From: G965276765 sp965276765
Lineage (GTDB): Bacteria > Actinomycetota > Acidimicrobiia > Acidimicrobiales > Palsa-688
Direction: 5' to 3'
NCBI GenBank assembly: GCA_965276765.1
Contig: OZ255627.1
Span: 1 to 64,000 of the forward strand
Length of the DNA stretch: 64,000 nt
Under the pieces are notes generated by a model that made no database searches, was not told where the DNA came from, and worked only from the letters and a program-made list of their open reading frames with translations. Shown here piece by piece: positions 49,870-57,758 of this stretch. The translations under genes were made by a program, and so were the position numbers. How positions within the stretch are numbered: the first letter of the stretch is position 1; each line of letters opens with the position of its first letter.

Positions 49870-50862
49870 TCACATAAACAGGTCTTTGACGGCGTCGAAC
49901 TCTTCCAGGCACTTGCCGGCGCCGAGGACCACGCACTCGAGAGGGGCGTCGACCAGGTGGACCGGGAGGGCCGTCTCCTCCGCCAGACGGCGGTCGAGGC
50001 CTCGGAGCATCCCCCCTCCACCGACCAGGTTGACGCCCTGGCTGATCAGGTCCTGGGCCAACTCGGGAGGGGCGGCGCCGAGGCACTTCACGACGGAGTC
50101 GACGATGGCACCGACCTGCTCCTCGATGGCTTCGCGTACCTCGTCGGGAGCGAGGATCACGGTCTTGGGCAGTCCGCTCATCAGGTCGCGGCCTCGCACC
50201 TCGGCCTTGATCTCGTCGTCGACGGGCCACGCCGTGCCGATCGCCATCTTGATCTCCTCGGCCGTCCGCTCTCCGATGGCGATCCCGTACTCGCGCCGCA
50301 CATAGGTCTGGATGGCGGCGTCGATGTCAAAGCTGCCGACCCTGATGGCCTCGAGGGCGACGATCCCACCGAGAGAGATGACCGCCGTCTCCGTGGTCCC
50401 GCCGCCGACGTCGACGATCATGTTGCCGAGCGGCTCGTTGATCGGCAGGCCGGCCCCGATCGCGGCCGCCATCGGCTGGTCAATGAGGTACGCGCCGTTA
50501 GCACCTGCGCCCCTTGCCGCCTCCTCCACGGCTCGACGCTCGACCTCGGTGATGGCGGACGGCACGCAGATCAGGACCCGCGGCCGGTTGAACCTCGACA
50601 CCCCGGCCCGCTCGAGGAGGAGCCTGATCATGCGCTGGGTGATATCGAAGTCGGTGATGGCGCCTTGGCGCAGCGGCCGGACCGCGACGATGTACCCGGG
50701 CGTCCGCCCGATCATCTGCCAGGCGTCCTGGCCCATGGCCAACACGTCCTGCGTCCGAGAGTTGAGGGCGATCACGGTCGGCTCGTTGAGGACGATGCCG
50801 CGCCCTCGCGAGTAGACGAGGGTGTTGGCCGTACCGAGATCGATCGCCAGGTCCCTAGCCAG
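49870..50862 (-). CDS. mreB: Rod shape-determining protein MreB
   Basis: An about 330-aa actin homologue that polymerises under the membrane to guide wall synthesis. DLAIDLGTANTLVY (phosphate 1), VDVGGGTTETAVISLGG (phosphate 2) and LVGGGGMLRGLD (adenosine) are all present. The family start is MxRDLAIDLG. Here that codon is CTG at 50862, with GGAGG 6 nt upstream, and CTGGCTAG overlaps the stop of the upstream gene. An ATG at 50922 would add 20 basic residues. I favour CTG. It is the third gene after moaE and the small membrane protein. Confidence 0.9.
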   Translation of the reverse strand: MARDLAIDLGTANTLVYSRGRGIVLNEPTVIALNSRTQDVLAMGQDAWQMIGRTPGYIVAVRPLRQGAITDFDITQRMIRLLLERAGVSRFNRPRVLICVPSAITEVERRAVEEAARGAGANGAYLIDQPMAAAIGAGLPINEPLGNMIVDVGGGTTETAVISLGGIVALEAIRVGSFDIDAAIQTYVRREYGIAIGERTAEEIKMAIGTAWPVDDEIKAEVRGRDLMSGLPKTVILAPDEVREAIEEQVGAIVDSVVKCLGAAPPELAQDLISQGVNLVGGGGMLRGLDRRLAEETALPVHLVDAPLECVVLGAGKCLEEFDAVKDLFM

Positions 50863-51343
50863 TCTCGGCCTCCATCCTCGTCGGTGTCTCTCGTGTGGCT
50901 GTCTCGGGTGCGGCCTGCTCATCCCCGCCGGCATCTTCGGCCCTGTCTCCACCGGCCCTGTCTCCACCAGCTGCGTCTCCGCCGGCTGCGTTTGCGCCGG
51001 CGGCCTCGGCGTCGATATCGGGCTCGCCCTCAGGAGCGGCGAGCGGTGACGGCGACGCTTCGGGAAGCACAGTTTGCACCGTCTTGCCCCGCGACGGTGG
51101 GATCGTCGGGATCGAGCGGGCCGGCTTGGGGGCGGACGGCTTTGGACCGAACCTCAGCCCGGACTTGGGACCGGGCTCGGCGTCGGGGGCCAGCGCCTTG
51201 AGGCCCTTGTTGAAGCTCGCCATGTTGGACTCCACCGACTTCGGCTTGCGATGCCGGAGGGTCACGAGAAGCGAGAGAATCACGATGAGCACGATGGCCC
51301 CGCCGACGTACGCCACGTTTTGCACGATGACACTGGCGATCAC
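50855..51343 (-). CDS. Single-pass membrane protein between moaE and mreB
   Basis: A 162-aa protein of no recognised family. One N-terminal helix (VIVQNVAYVGGAIVLIVILSLLVTL) is followed by a basic turn (RHRKPKSVESN), a short motif FNKGLKALAPDAEP, and a long Pro/Ala/Gly/Glu-rich tail with repeats (AGGDAAGGDRAGGDRA). GTG at 51343 overlaps the moaE stop (GTGA); its own TAG overlaps the mreB start. Tight coupling to mreB makes a role in envelope growth plausible, though that is inference. Confidence 0.75.
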   Translation of the reverse strand: MIASVIVQNVAYVGGAIVLIVILSLLVTLRHRKPKSVESNMASFNKGLKALAPDAEPGPKSGLRFGPKPSAPKPARSIPTIPPSRGKTVQTVLPEASPSPLAAPEGEPDIDAEAAGANAAGGDAAGGDRAGGDRAEDAGGDEQAAPETATRETPTRMEAETG

Positions 51344-51801
51344 GGCGCCACCTCGGAGATCTGACGGGCGTCGCTCCCCCACGCCTCGCCCCCCGACCAC
51401 GTCTCGCGCTTCCATATCGGCAGGGTCCGCTTGATCGTGTCGATGCACCATCGGGCCGCTTCGAAGGCTTCGTCCCTGTGCGCCGATGAGACGGCGACGA
51501 CGACGGCACAGTCGCCGACGTCGAGCACGCCGACGCGATGCCAGCAGACGACCTTCCCGATCGACCACCGGGTCCTCGCCTCGCCGACGAGCGACCTCAG
51601 GCGGGGGACGATCTGCTCGGTGTACGCCTCGTACTCGAGGCGAGAGACGTCGTCGCGGCCCTCGGCGTGGTCACGGACGAGGCCACCGAAGACGACCACG
51701 GCACCACAGTCGGGGCGCCTCACCCATCCGGACGCCGCGTCCATCGACAGGCTCTCGCCGCTCAGCGCCACCCACTCGTCCTCGCTCTGTGCCTGATCCA
51801 C
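51340..51801 (-). CDS. moaE: Molybdopterin synthase catalytic subunit MoaE
   Basis: A 153-aa MoaE, the large subunit that inserts sulfur into precursor Z (cPMP) during molybdenum-cofactor synthesis. Motifs: GAVVVFGGLVRDHAEG, LEYEAYTEQI, HRVGVLDVGDCAVVVAVSSAHRDEAFEA, CIDTIKRTLPIWKRE; the last holds the catalytic Lys pair. MoaD is not adjacent. GTG at 51801 is preceded by TAGCAT at 51809-51814 with a 7-nt spacer and no Shine-Dalgarno, a leaderless pattern. A longer upstream frame would run into the divergent gene. Confidence 0.92.
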   Translation of the reverse strand: MDQAQSEDEWVALSGESLSMDAASGWVRRPDCGAVVVFGGLVRDHAEGRDDVSRLEYEAYTEQIVPRLRSLVGEARTRWSIGKVVCWHRVGVLDVGDCAVVVAVSSAHRDEAFEAARWCIDTIKRTLPIWKRETWSGGEAWGSDARQISEVAP

Positions 51802-51887
51802 GCTTACAATGCTAAGGCCCCGAAGGCGGGGGCGGAGGACACGGGCCGATGCCATCCCCGGCAGGGCCGCCGATAGGCTGATTGTTC

Positions 51888-53120
51888 GTGGGCAGCGACG
51901 ACGACCAGGAGGACGAGGGCCCTCTCTTCGCCTGGTTGCCGCCCGAGGACCGTCTCTGGCGCCACCCATCGGAGATCGACCCCGATGCCATCACCCCCGT
52001 CACAGGCGGGTCGCAGCCCGCCGGGCACGTCTGGACCGTCGCCATGGCCGCCGGCCTCGTCGGAGCCCTCGTGGCGTCGGCCCTCTTCGTGGCGACCGGC
52101 ACCCTGCGCTCCCACACCACCCGGGTGCTCGAGCCGATAGCGACGCCGAGCTCGGTCCTCACCAACGACAACCACACCTCCCCATCGGCAACGAGCTCGT
52201 CCGGCTGGGCCGGGGTCGCCTCCAGCCTGGCCGCATCCATGGTCGGCGTATCGAGCAGCGTCGGCGACACCGTCACGGCGAGCGGCTCGGGCATCGTCTA
52301 CGCCGCCGGCGGCGGCGTGACCGACATCATCACGGCCAGAGACCTGCTCTTCAACGGGGGCACTCTCGAAGTCAAGTTCGACAACGGCGCGTCGCAGCCG
52401 GCCCAGGTGATCGGAAGCGATCCGACGACGGGGATCGCCATCGTCGCCGTCTCGGGCCCGGCCCCCGGCGCCCCGGCGTCCTACGGCTCGGTATCGACCG
52501 TCGCCGTGGCCGAGCCGGTGCTTGCCGTCGGCGCCCGCGCCGACGCACCCGACGTGGGCACCGGGACAATCAGCGGCCTCGACCAGTCCGTGGTGGACGC
52601 CAACAGCGACTCGACCCTCTTCGGGATGCTCGCCATCACGGGCGGGCCTGTCTCCGACACCAACAACGGCGGCGCCGTCGTCGACGGCCAGGGACACATC
52701 GTCGGCATCGACTCCAACGTCAGCGACCCCCAACAACAAGACGTGGCCTACGCCGTGCCCATGGATGTGGCCATGCACGTGGCCAACCAGCTCCTCGCCC
52801 ATGTAACTCCGACCCACCCCTGGATCGGGGTCGAAAACGCCACCGACCTCTCGACGGCATCGGCGGCCGAGCTCGGCGTCTCCGGGGGGGCCCAGATCGG
52901 CGCCGTCGCTCCGAGCAGCCCCGCCGCTTCTGCCGGCCTTCGCCCCAACGACATCGTGACCAGCCTCGGCGGCCACTCCATCCGCTCGTCCGGCGCGCTC
53001 ATACAGGTGCTCGTGGCGGATACCCACCCCGAGCAGCGGGTCAGGGTCGACTTCCTCCGGGAAGGATCGGCGCACCGGGCCACCGTGCTCGTGCAGAACC
53101 AGCCCACGTCGGGGCCGTAG
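51888..53120 (+). CDS. HtrA-like membrane protein with lost catalytic triad, PDZ
   Basis: A 410-aa protein. There is one helix near residues 48-68 (VWTVAMAAGLVGALVASALFVA), a trypsin-like domain (about 100-300) and a PDZ domain (PWIGVENATDLS, GGAQIGAVAPSSPAASAGLRPNDIVTSLGGHSIRS). In HtrA the triad is His in NAHV, Asp in TDLAV and Ser in GNSGGP. Here the same blocks read ITARDLL, TTGIAIV and TNNGGAV, so all three residues are gone. It is therefore a pseudoprotease, perhaps a binding or sensor protein. GTG at 51888 follows TAGGCT by 8 nt. Its 3' end overlaps the epimerase by 80 bp. Confidence 0.85.
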   Translation: MGSDDDQEDEGPLFAWLPPEDRLWRHPSEIDPDAITPVTGGSQPAGHVWTVAMAAGLVGALVASALFVATGTLRSHTTRVLEPIATPSSVLTNDNHTSPSATSSSGWAGVASSLAASMVGVSSSVGDTVTASGSGIVYAAGGGVTDIITARDLLFNGGTLEVKFDNGASQPAQVIGSDPTTGIAIVAVSGPAPGAPASYGSVSTVAVAEPVLAVGARADAPDVGTGTISGLDQSVVDANSDSTLFGMLAITGGPVSDTNNGGAVVDGQGHIVGIDSNVSDPQQQDVAYAVPMDVAMHVANQLLAHVTPTHPWIGVENATDLSTASAAELGVSGGAQIGAVAPSSPAASAGLRPNDIVTSLGGHSIRSSGALIQVLVADTHPEQRVRVDFLREGSAHRATVLVQNQPTSGP

Positions 53121-54204
53121 CGGGGCGGGACCGGCGGCGACGGACGATCACCACAGCCACCGAAACACCCGAAGCGGCGGCAACGACCGAGGCGACGACG
53201 GCCACCAGGAGGGTGTAGTTCTGCCGAGTCCCGGGAGGGAGGTCGTCCCAGTGCGCCCTCGGGTCGGTTTCGACTAGCGCCTCCTCGCTGCTGTAGAGCG
53301 GGCGCCAGCCGGCCGCCTTCAGGCGGTCGGGCGCGACGACCCAGGGGTAGTTCCCGTAGGCCCGCGCCGCCCTCGGTGCGCCCGAACGCGACAGCCCCCA
53401 GCCCCACGAAGCGACGAGGCGACCGAGGCGACCTGGTAGGCGGATCCTGGCCACACCACCGGCCAGGTCCCTGGCCGTATCATCTCGCGTCCCCGAGTCG
53501 GGCGCCACATTGAACGCACCCCGCAGCCGATCCCTACTCGCCAGGACGACGGCCGCAGCCAGGTCATCGACATGAAGGAACTGCACGCGGCGCGCCAACT
53601 CGTCCCACCGGGGGACACCGGTGCCGACCAGAGCACGGTAGAGCGGTTGTGTCGTTGACCCGATGACAGGCGCGGGGCGCAGCACGGTGACCGCCACCTC
53701 AGGATGGGCCTCCGCCCAGTCGGCGACGAGGCGCTCGGCGTCGCCTTTCCCCACGGCAAAGGCGAGCTCGGGATTGGGGCGAAGTGGCGCCTCCTCGCTC
53801 AACGGCACCTGGTTGTCGGGCCAGGCGCCGTAGACGGTCGCGCTCGAGAGATGCACGAAACCGCGGACATGAGCGCGGGCGGCGGCGGCCAGGATCCGGC
53901 GCAGGGCCCGGTGATTTGCGTTCGCCGCGGGGTCGAGCTCGGGCCTTACCCTCCGTCCCTCCGCCGGCGCCTGCCAGGCCAGGTGGATCACGCGATCGGC
54001 CCCGACGATGGCGGCGTCGATGCGGTCGTCGACGCTGTCCGCATCGCCGGCCAGGTCGAAGACGTGGGTCTCCACCTCTTGTGGCTGGCCGTCGAGCTCG
54101 TGGACGTCGACGGCGATCACCCGATCGTGGCCGCCTCGGGCGAGTGACGCCACGACTCTCCGGCCGAGCGACCCGGCCGCTCCGGTCACGACAACGGTCC
54201 CCAT
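53041..54204 (-). CDS. NAD-dependent epimerase/dehydratase with C-terminal anchor
   Basis: A 387-aa extended SDR. MGTVVVTGAAGSLGRRVVASL gives GxxGxxG (8-14), VIHLAWQAP and VHLSSATVYGAW follow, and PVIGSTTQPLYRAL and VQFLHVDDLAAAVVLA are typical. The usual Tyr-x-x-x-Lys reads Phe-A-V-G-Lys in ELAFAVGKGDAE, so the catalytic Tyr is missing. After residue 335 comes a hydrophobic helix (LLVAVVASVVAAASGVSVAVVIV) and an Arg-rich tail, an unusual membrane anchor. The ATG is at 54204. The 3' end overlaps the HtrA-like gene tail to tail. Confidence 0.85.
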   Translation of the reverse strand: MGTVVVTGAAGSLGRRVVASLARGGHDRVIAVDVHELDGQPQEVETHVFDLAGDADSVDDRIDAAIVGADRVIHLAWQAPAEGRRVRPELDPAANANHRALRRILAAAARAHVRGFVHLSSATVYGAWPDNQVPLSEEAPLRPNPELAFAVGKGDAERLVADWAEAHPEVAVTVLRPAPVIGSTTQPLYRALVGTGVPRWDELARRVQFLHVDDLAAAVVLASRDRLRGAFNVAPDSGTRDDTARDLAGGVARIRLPGRLGRLVASWGWGLSRSGAPRAARAYGNYPWVVAPDRLKAAGWRPLYSSEEALVETDPRAHWDDLPPGTRQNYTLLVAVVASVVAAASGVSVAVVIVRRRRSRPATAPTWAGSARARWPGAPILPGGSRP

Positions 54205-54209
54205 CGCCC

Positions 54210-54263
54210 TACGATGCCCCAATGGAGCGCCGCGCGGCCAACGACACAGCCGGCCGGTCATGA
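54210..54263 (+). CDS. Candidate leaderless 13-codon leader ORF
   Basis: TACGAT at 54210-54215 is followed after 6 nt by ATG (54222) and the reading frame MERRAANDTAGRS, ending in TGA at 54261-54263. Its stop overlaps the ATG of the DUF2342 gene at 54260 (ATGA). The DUF2342 start has no Shine-Dalgarno of its own. The arrangement suggests leaderless translation of a short upstream ORF that re-initiates at the main gene. The ORF itself is 54222-54263. Confidence 0.45.
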   Translation, partial: YDAPMERRAANDTAGRS

Positions 54264-55489
54264 GCGACCCCGGCCCGTTCGGGGGCGGAGGGCCGTTCGA
54301 CGACATGATGCGGAACCTGGCGAAGATGTTCACGTCGCAGGGACCGGTCAACTGGGACATGGCCAGGCAGTTCGCCCAGTGGGCCTCCACCGGCGGCACG
54401 CCGGAGGCCAACGTCGACCCGCTCTCCCGGGTCAGGATCGAGGAACTGCTCCGGGTCGCCGAGCTCCACGTCGGCGAGACGAGCGGTCTGAGCCTCTCCG
54501 GCGGTCAGCTCCTTTCGGTGCGGGCGGTGACGCCATCGGAGTGGGCCCGGCGCGCTCTCGACGCCTGGAGGCCGCTGCTCGAGCGCCTGGCCGGAGCGTT
54601 GGCCGAGACGATGCCGTCGGCGCAGGGCCAGGACGTCGAGCCGGCGACGCCGGGATCCGACCCGATGTCGCAGATCTTCAGCCAGCTCCCCCAGATGCTC
54701 GGTCCGCTGCTTTTCGGGATGCAGGCCGGCTCGATGGTCGGACAGCTCGGCCAGCGGGCCATGGGCCAATACGACCTTCCGATGCCGTGGCCGCCATCCG
54801 ACGAGCTGCTCTTCCTGCCGGGGACGATCGACGCCTTCGCGGCCGAATGGAGCCTCGACGCCGACGATGTGCGCCTCTGGGTGTGCCTGCGGGAGGTCAC
54901 CAACCACGCCGTGCTCGGTCGGCCGCACGTGCGGGCCAGGCTCGACGAGCTGATCGGTGCCTACGTCGGCGCCTTCCAACCCGACCCGACCGCCATCGAG
55001 GACCGCCTGTCGGGTATCGACCCGACCGACATGGCCGCCATGCAGTCCATGTTCGCCGACCCCGGCGCCCTGCTCGGAGAGATGCAGACCGACGAGCAGC
55101 GCCGCCTCCAGCAGCCGCTGCGGGCGATGCTCTGCGCCGTGACCGGCTACGTCGACTACATCATGGACCGGGTCGGCAATCGACTCATCGCCAGCTTCGG
55201 CCCGCTGACCGAGGCGTTGCACCGGCGCCGGCTCGAGGAGAGCCCGGGCGCCAACGTCCTCGGCCAGCTCTTCGGGGTCGAGCTCGACGCGGCCGGCTAC
55301 GAGCGGGGCCAGGCGTTCGTGCTCGGAGTCGTCGAACGGGCCGGCGACCGAGGCCTGAACCGGCTGTGGCAAAGCGCCCACGAGCTGCCGACGCCGGCCG
55401 AGGTGGACGCGCCCGGCTTGTGGTTGGCCCGCATCGACCTGGACGTCGCCGACGACGACGACCACGACGACCCGCCGGCCGCGGAGTGA
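54260..55489 (+). CDS. DUF2342 (zinc metalloprotease-like) protein, HExxH lost
   Basis: A 409-aa member of the actinobacterial DUF2342/F420-associated putative metalloprotease family. It has an N-terminal Gly/Phe stretch, VDPLSRVRIEELLRVAELHVGE, FGMQAGSMVGQLGQRAMGQYDLPMPW, LLFLPGTIDAFAAEW and YVDYIMDRVGNRL. The family's HEVTH is here LREVTNHAVLG (R211, E212, N215, H216), so both His ligands of the normal HExxH are replaced. A later block with HRRRLEES and FGVELDAAGYERGQAFV is normal. It may no longer be a protease. Translation seems coupled to the short ORF at 54222. Confidence 0.85.
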   Translation: MSDPGPFGGGGPFDDMMRNLAKMFTSQGPVNWDMARQFAQWASTGGTPEANVDPLSRVRIEELLRVAELHVGETSGLSLSGGQLLSVRAVTPSEWARRALDAWRPLLERLAGALAETMPSAQGQDVEPATPGSDPMSQIFSQLPQMLGPLLFGMQAGSMVGQLGQRAMGQYDLPMPWPPSDELLFLPGTIDAFAAEWSLDADDVRLWVCLREVTNHAVLGRPHVRARLDELIGAYVGAFQPDPTAIEDRLSGIDPTDMAAMQSMFADPGALLGEMQTDEQRRLQQPLRAMLCAVTGYVDYIMDRVGNRLIASFGPLTEALHRRRLEESPGANVLGQLFGVELDAAGYERGQAFVLGVVERAGDRGLNRLWQSAHELPTPAEVDAPGLWLARIDLDVADDDDHDDPPAAE

Positions 55490-55499
55490 AGGCGGGACC

Positions 55500-56210
55500 T
55501 CAGAACCTGGCGCCCTCGAACTTGTAGCCGAGGCCGCGGATCGTCGTGATCCGTACCGGTCGGGCCGGGTTGTCCTCGATCTTGGCCCTGAGCCGCTTGA
55601 CATGGACGTCGAGGGTCTTGGTGTCGCCCACGTAATGCGGTCCCCACACCCGGTCGATCAGCGTCTCGCGGGTAAGCACCCTCCCGGCGTTGCCCATCAA
55701 TAGCTCGAGCAGCTCGAACTCTTTCAGCGGGAGCACGACCTGCCCGCCGCGGAGGTACACCTCGTGACGTTCGGCGTCGAGCAGAAGGTCGCCGACCTCG
55801 AGCACGTCGGCGCTGCTCGACGCTCCGTCGTCGCCCACAGGGGGGCTTCGGCGGAGCACGGCCCGCATCCTGGCCACGAGCTCGCGCAGGCGGTACGGCT
55901 TGGTCACGTAGTCGTCGGCGCCGACCTCGAGGCCGACGACGGTGTCGATCTCGCTGCTCTTGGCCGTGACCATGATGATCGGCACCCGGCTGCGGGTCCT
56001 CATCTCCCGGCAGACGTCGATGCCAGACATACGGGGAAGCCACACGTCGAGCAGGACAAGGTCGGGGCGCACCTGGTCGAAGAGGTCGAGGGCCTCGGCG
56101 CCGTCGGTGGCCACCCGGACGAGGAAGCCCTCGCGCTTGAGGCCGACCACGAGCGCCTCGACAAAGGATTCCTCGTCCTCGACGACGAGGACGGTCAGCG
56201 GCTCAGCCAC
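55500..56210 (-). CDS. OmpR/PhoB-type response regulator
   Basis: A 236-aa response regulator. Receiver: VLVVEDEESFVEAL, phospho-Asp55 in LVLLDVWLPRMSG, Thr/Ser in IIMVTAKSSE and Lys in YVTKPYR. DNA-binding winged helix: LLDAERHEVYLRGGQV, LTRETLIDRVWGPHYVGDTKTLDVHVKRLRAKIED, RITTIRGLGYKFEG. It resembles RegX3/PhoB. GTG at 56210 overlaps the kinase stop by 8 bp, so kinase and regulator form one operon. PHO boxes and pst genes nearby support a phosphate-starvation role. Confidence 0.92.
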   Translation of the reverse strand: MAEPLTVLVVEDEESFVEALVVGLKREGFLVRVATDGAEALDLFDQVRPDLVLLDVWLPRMSGIDVCREMRTRSRVPIIMVTAKSSEIDTVVGLEVGADDYVTKPYRLRELVARMRAVLRRSPPVGDDGASSSADVLEVGDLLLDAERHEVYLRGGQVVLPLKEFELLELLMGNAGRVLTRETLIDRVWGPHYVGDTKTLDVHVKRLRAKIEDNPARPVRITTIRGLGYKFEGARF

Positions 56211-57468
56211 GGCCCGTCCCCTTGTCCTGCACGCCTGAGGCCTTGGGTGCTGGGTCCTTGGGGGCCGGGTCCTCGGGTGGTGGGCCATCGGAGACGACCG
56301 GGGCGCTCACGGGGTGCGTACCGGTCGGCAGGACGAGGGTGAAGGTGGAGCCCTCGCCCTCGCGAGAGGTGACCTCCACCCTGCCGCCGTGGTTGGCAGC
56401 CACGTGACGAACGATCGAAAGCCCGAGCCCCGTCCCGCCGGTCAGGCGACTGCGGGCCCTGTCCACCCGGTAGAAGCGTTCGAAGATGCGCTCCAGATCG
56501 CGGGTCGGGATCCCGATGCCCCGGTCGGTGACCTCGACGCGGACGCGGTCATCGCTCTCGTGGCACGCCACGCGCACACAGGAATCTCGTTCGGAGTACT
56601 TGATGGCGTTGTCGACCAGGTTGGACACCGCCGAGATCAGATCGAGACGGTCCCCGAGGACCGGGGCCTTGGCGGTGCTGGACCCCGCAGTATCGAGGGT
56701 GATGCCCTTGGCGTCGGCCGTCACCCGGAACGGCTCGACGGCGTCGGCGATGACGCGAGCCAGGTCGACCGGGCCGACCCGCTGGCCCTCGTTGGCCTCG
56801 ATCCGGGACAGGTCGAGGAGATCGTCGATGATCCGCCCGAGGCGTTCCGCCTCCATGCCGACCCGGCCGGCCAGGCGGGCCACGACCTCAGGGTCCTCCT
56901 CACCGTCGAGGGTCTCGGCGAGGAGGCTGAGGGCGCCGACCGGCGTCTTCAGCTCATGGCTGACGTTGGCGACGAAGTCCCGCCGGATGGCGTCGAGGCG
57001 TCGTCGTTCGGAGATGTCCTCGACGATGGCCACGGCGCCGAGCGGTCCTTCGGGCGCGGCGATGGGGTAGGCCCTGATCATCAGGTTGCGGCGGTACGGG
57101 GAGAACAGCTCGAGGGACCGCTCGGCGTCGTCGCCACCGCAGGCGGCGGCGAGCACCTCCTTGACGGCCTGGTCGGCCAGGACATCGGCGGGCCGGGCCG
57201 ATCCGAGTCCACCGGCGGCCAGGTTGCGGTGCACCTCCTCGCCGCGCTCGTCGCAGATCACCACGCCGACGGCGAGGGCGTCGAGGGCGGCGCTCAGGCG
57301 GTTCGTCAGCTGTTCGTGCTGCTCGGCCTTCCTGCCCGTCTGGGCCGCGGCCGTCTCCAGCTCGCGCAGCAGGTCCTCGATGCTCGGGGCCTCCCCCACC
57401 GACACTGGCCCCAACGGGCTGAGGCGGCTGAGTGCGGCTTCGAGCCGACGTTGCTCGAGGCGGCGCAT
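56203..57468 (-). CDS. Phosphate-type sensor histidine kinase (SenX3/PhoR-like)
   Basis: A 421-aa kinase. A PAS-like domain (LSAALDALAVGVVICDERGEEVHRN ... VAIVEDISERRRLD; about 70-190) is followed by HisKA FVANVSHELKTPVGALSLLAETL and an HATPase with NLVDNAIKYSE, VTDRGIGIPTRDLERIFERFYRVD and GGTGLGLSIVRHVAANHGG. I see no membrane helix, unlike PhoR or SenX3, so it is cytosolic or attached through partners. The last 30 residues are Pro/Asp/Lys-rich. The ATG at 57468 or GTG at 57477 may start it. It is divergent from pstB across a PHO box. Confidence 0.9.
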   Translation of the reverse strand: MRRLEQRRLEAALSRLSPLGPVSVGEAPSIEDLLRELETAAAQTGRKAEQHEQLTNRLSAALDALAVGVVICDERGEEVHRNLAAGGLGSARPADVLADQAVKEVLAAACGGDDAERSLELFSPYRRNLMIRAYPIAAPEGPLGAVAIVEDISERRRLDAIRRDFVANVSHELKTPVGALSLLAETLDGEEDPEVVARLAGRVGMEAERLGRIIDDLLDLSRIEANEGQRVGPVDLARVIADAVEPFRVTADAKGITLDTAGSSTAKAPVLGDRLDLISAVSNLVDNAIKYSERDSCVRVACHESDDRVRVEVTDRGIGIPTRDLERIFERFYRVDRARSRLTGGTGLGLSIVRHVAANHGGRVEVTSREGEGSTFTLVLPTGTHPVSAPVVSDGPPPEDPAPKDPAPKASGVQDKGTGRG

Positions 57469-57642
57469 CAGCCGCACCCGGTCGAGAGGACAGTTGTGGC
57501 GGTGAGCATCGGGCGGTTGGCCTCCTACGGCCGGGGAGGGATCGAATCCTCGGATCACGGGGATCACGGGGAACCAGCGGTCGATCCGGGGGATTTCACC
57601 TGTCCCGCACGGTAAGGGCGCGTGATGAACCACAGGTCGACT

Positions 57643-57675
57643 CACACATGAACCAGCGGTGAACTGACACTGAAC
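57643..57675 (-). promoter_or_regulatory. PHO box (three 11-bp direct repeats)
   Basis: On the minus strand, GTTCAGTGTCA, GTTCACCGCTG and GTTCATGTGTG follow each other without gap, each 11 bp with GTTCA at the start. A fourth GTTCA lies 23 bp further. This is the layout of PhoP/PhoB-type direct-repeat sites in actinobacteria. It is 166 bp before the kinase gene and 83 bp before pstB, so it may control both. The rest of the 281-bp gap holds no gene that I can see. Confidence 0.75.
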
Positions 57676-57758
57676 ATTACCTTCGAGCGGGGGAGAAGTC
57701 CTGATGAGCCGCCTCTCGGCGTTGCAGGCCATCCCGGCGTCCACCAGACTCTCTCAGC

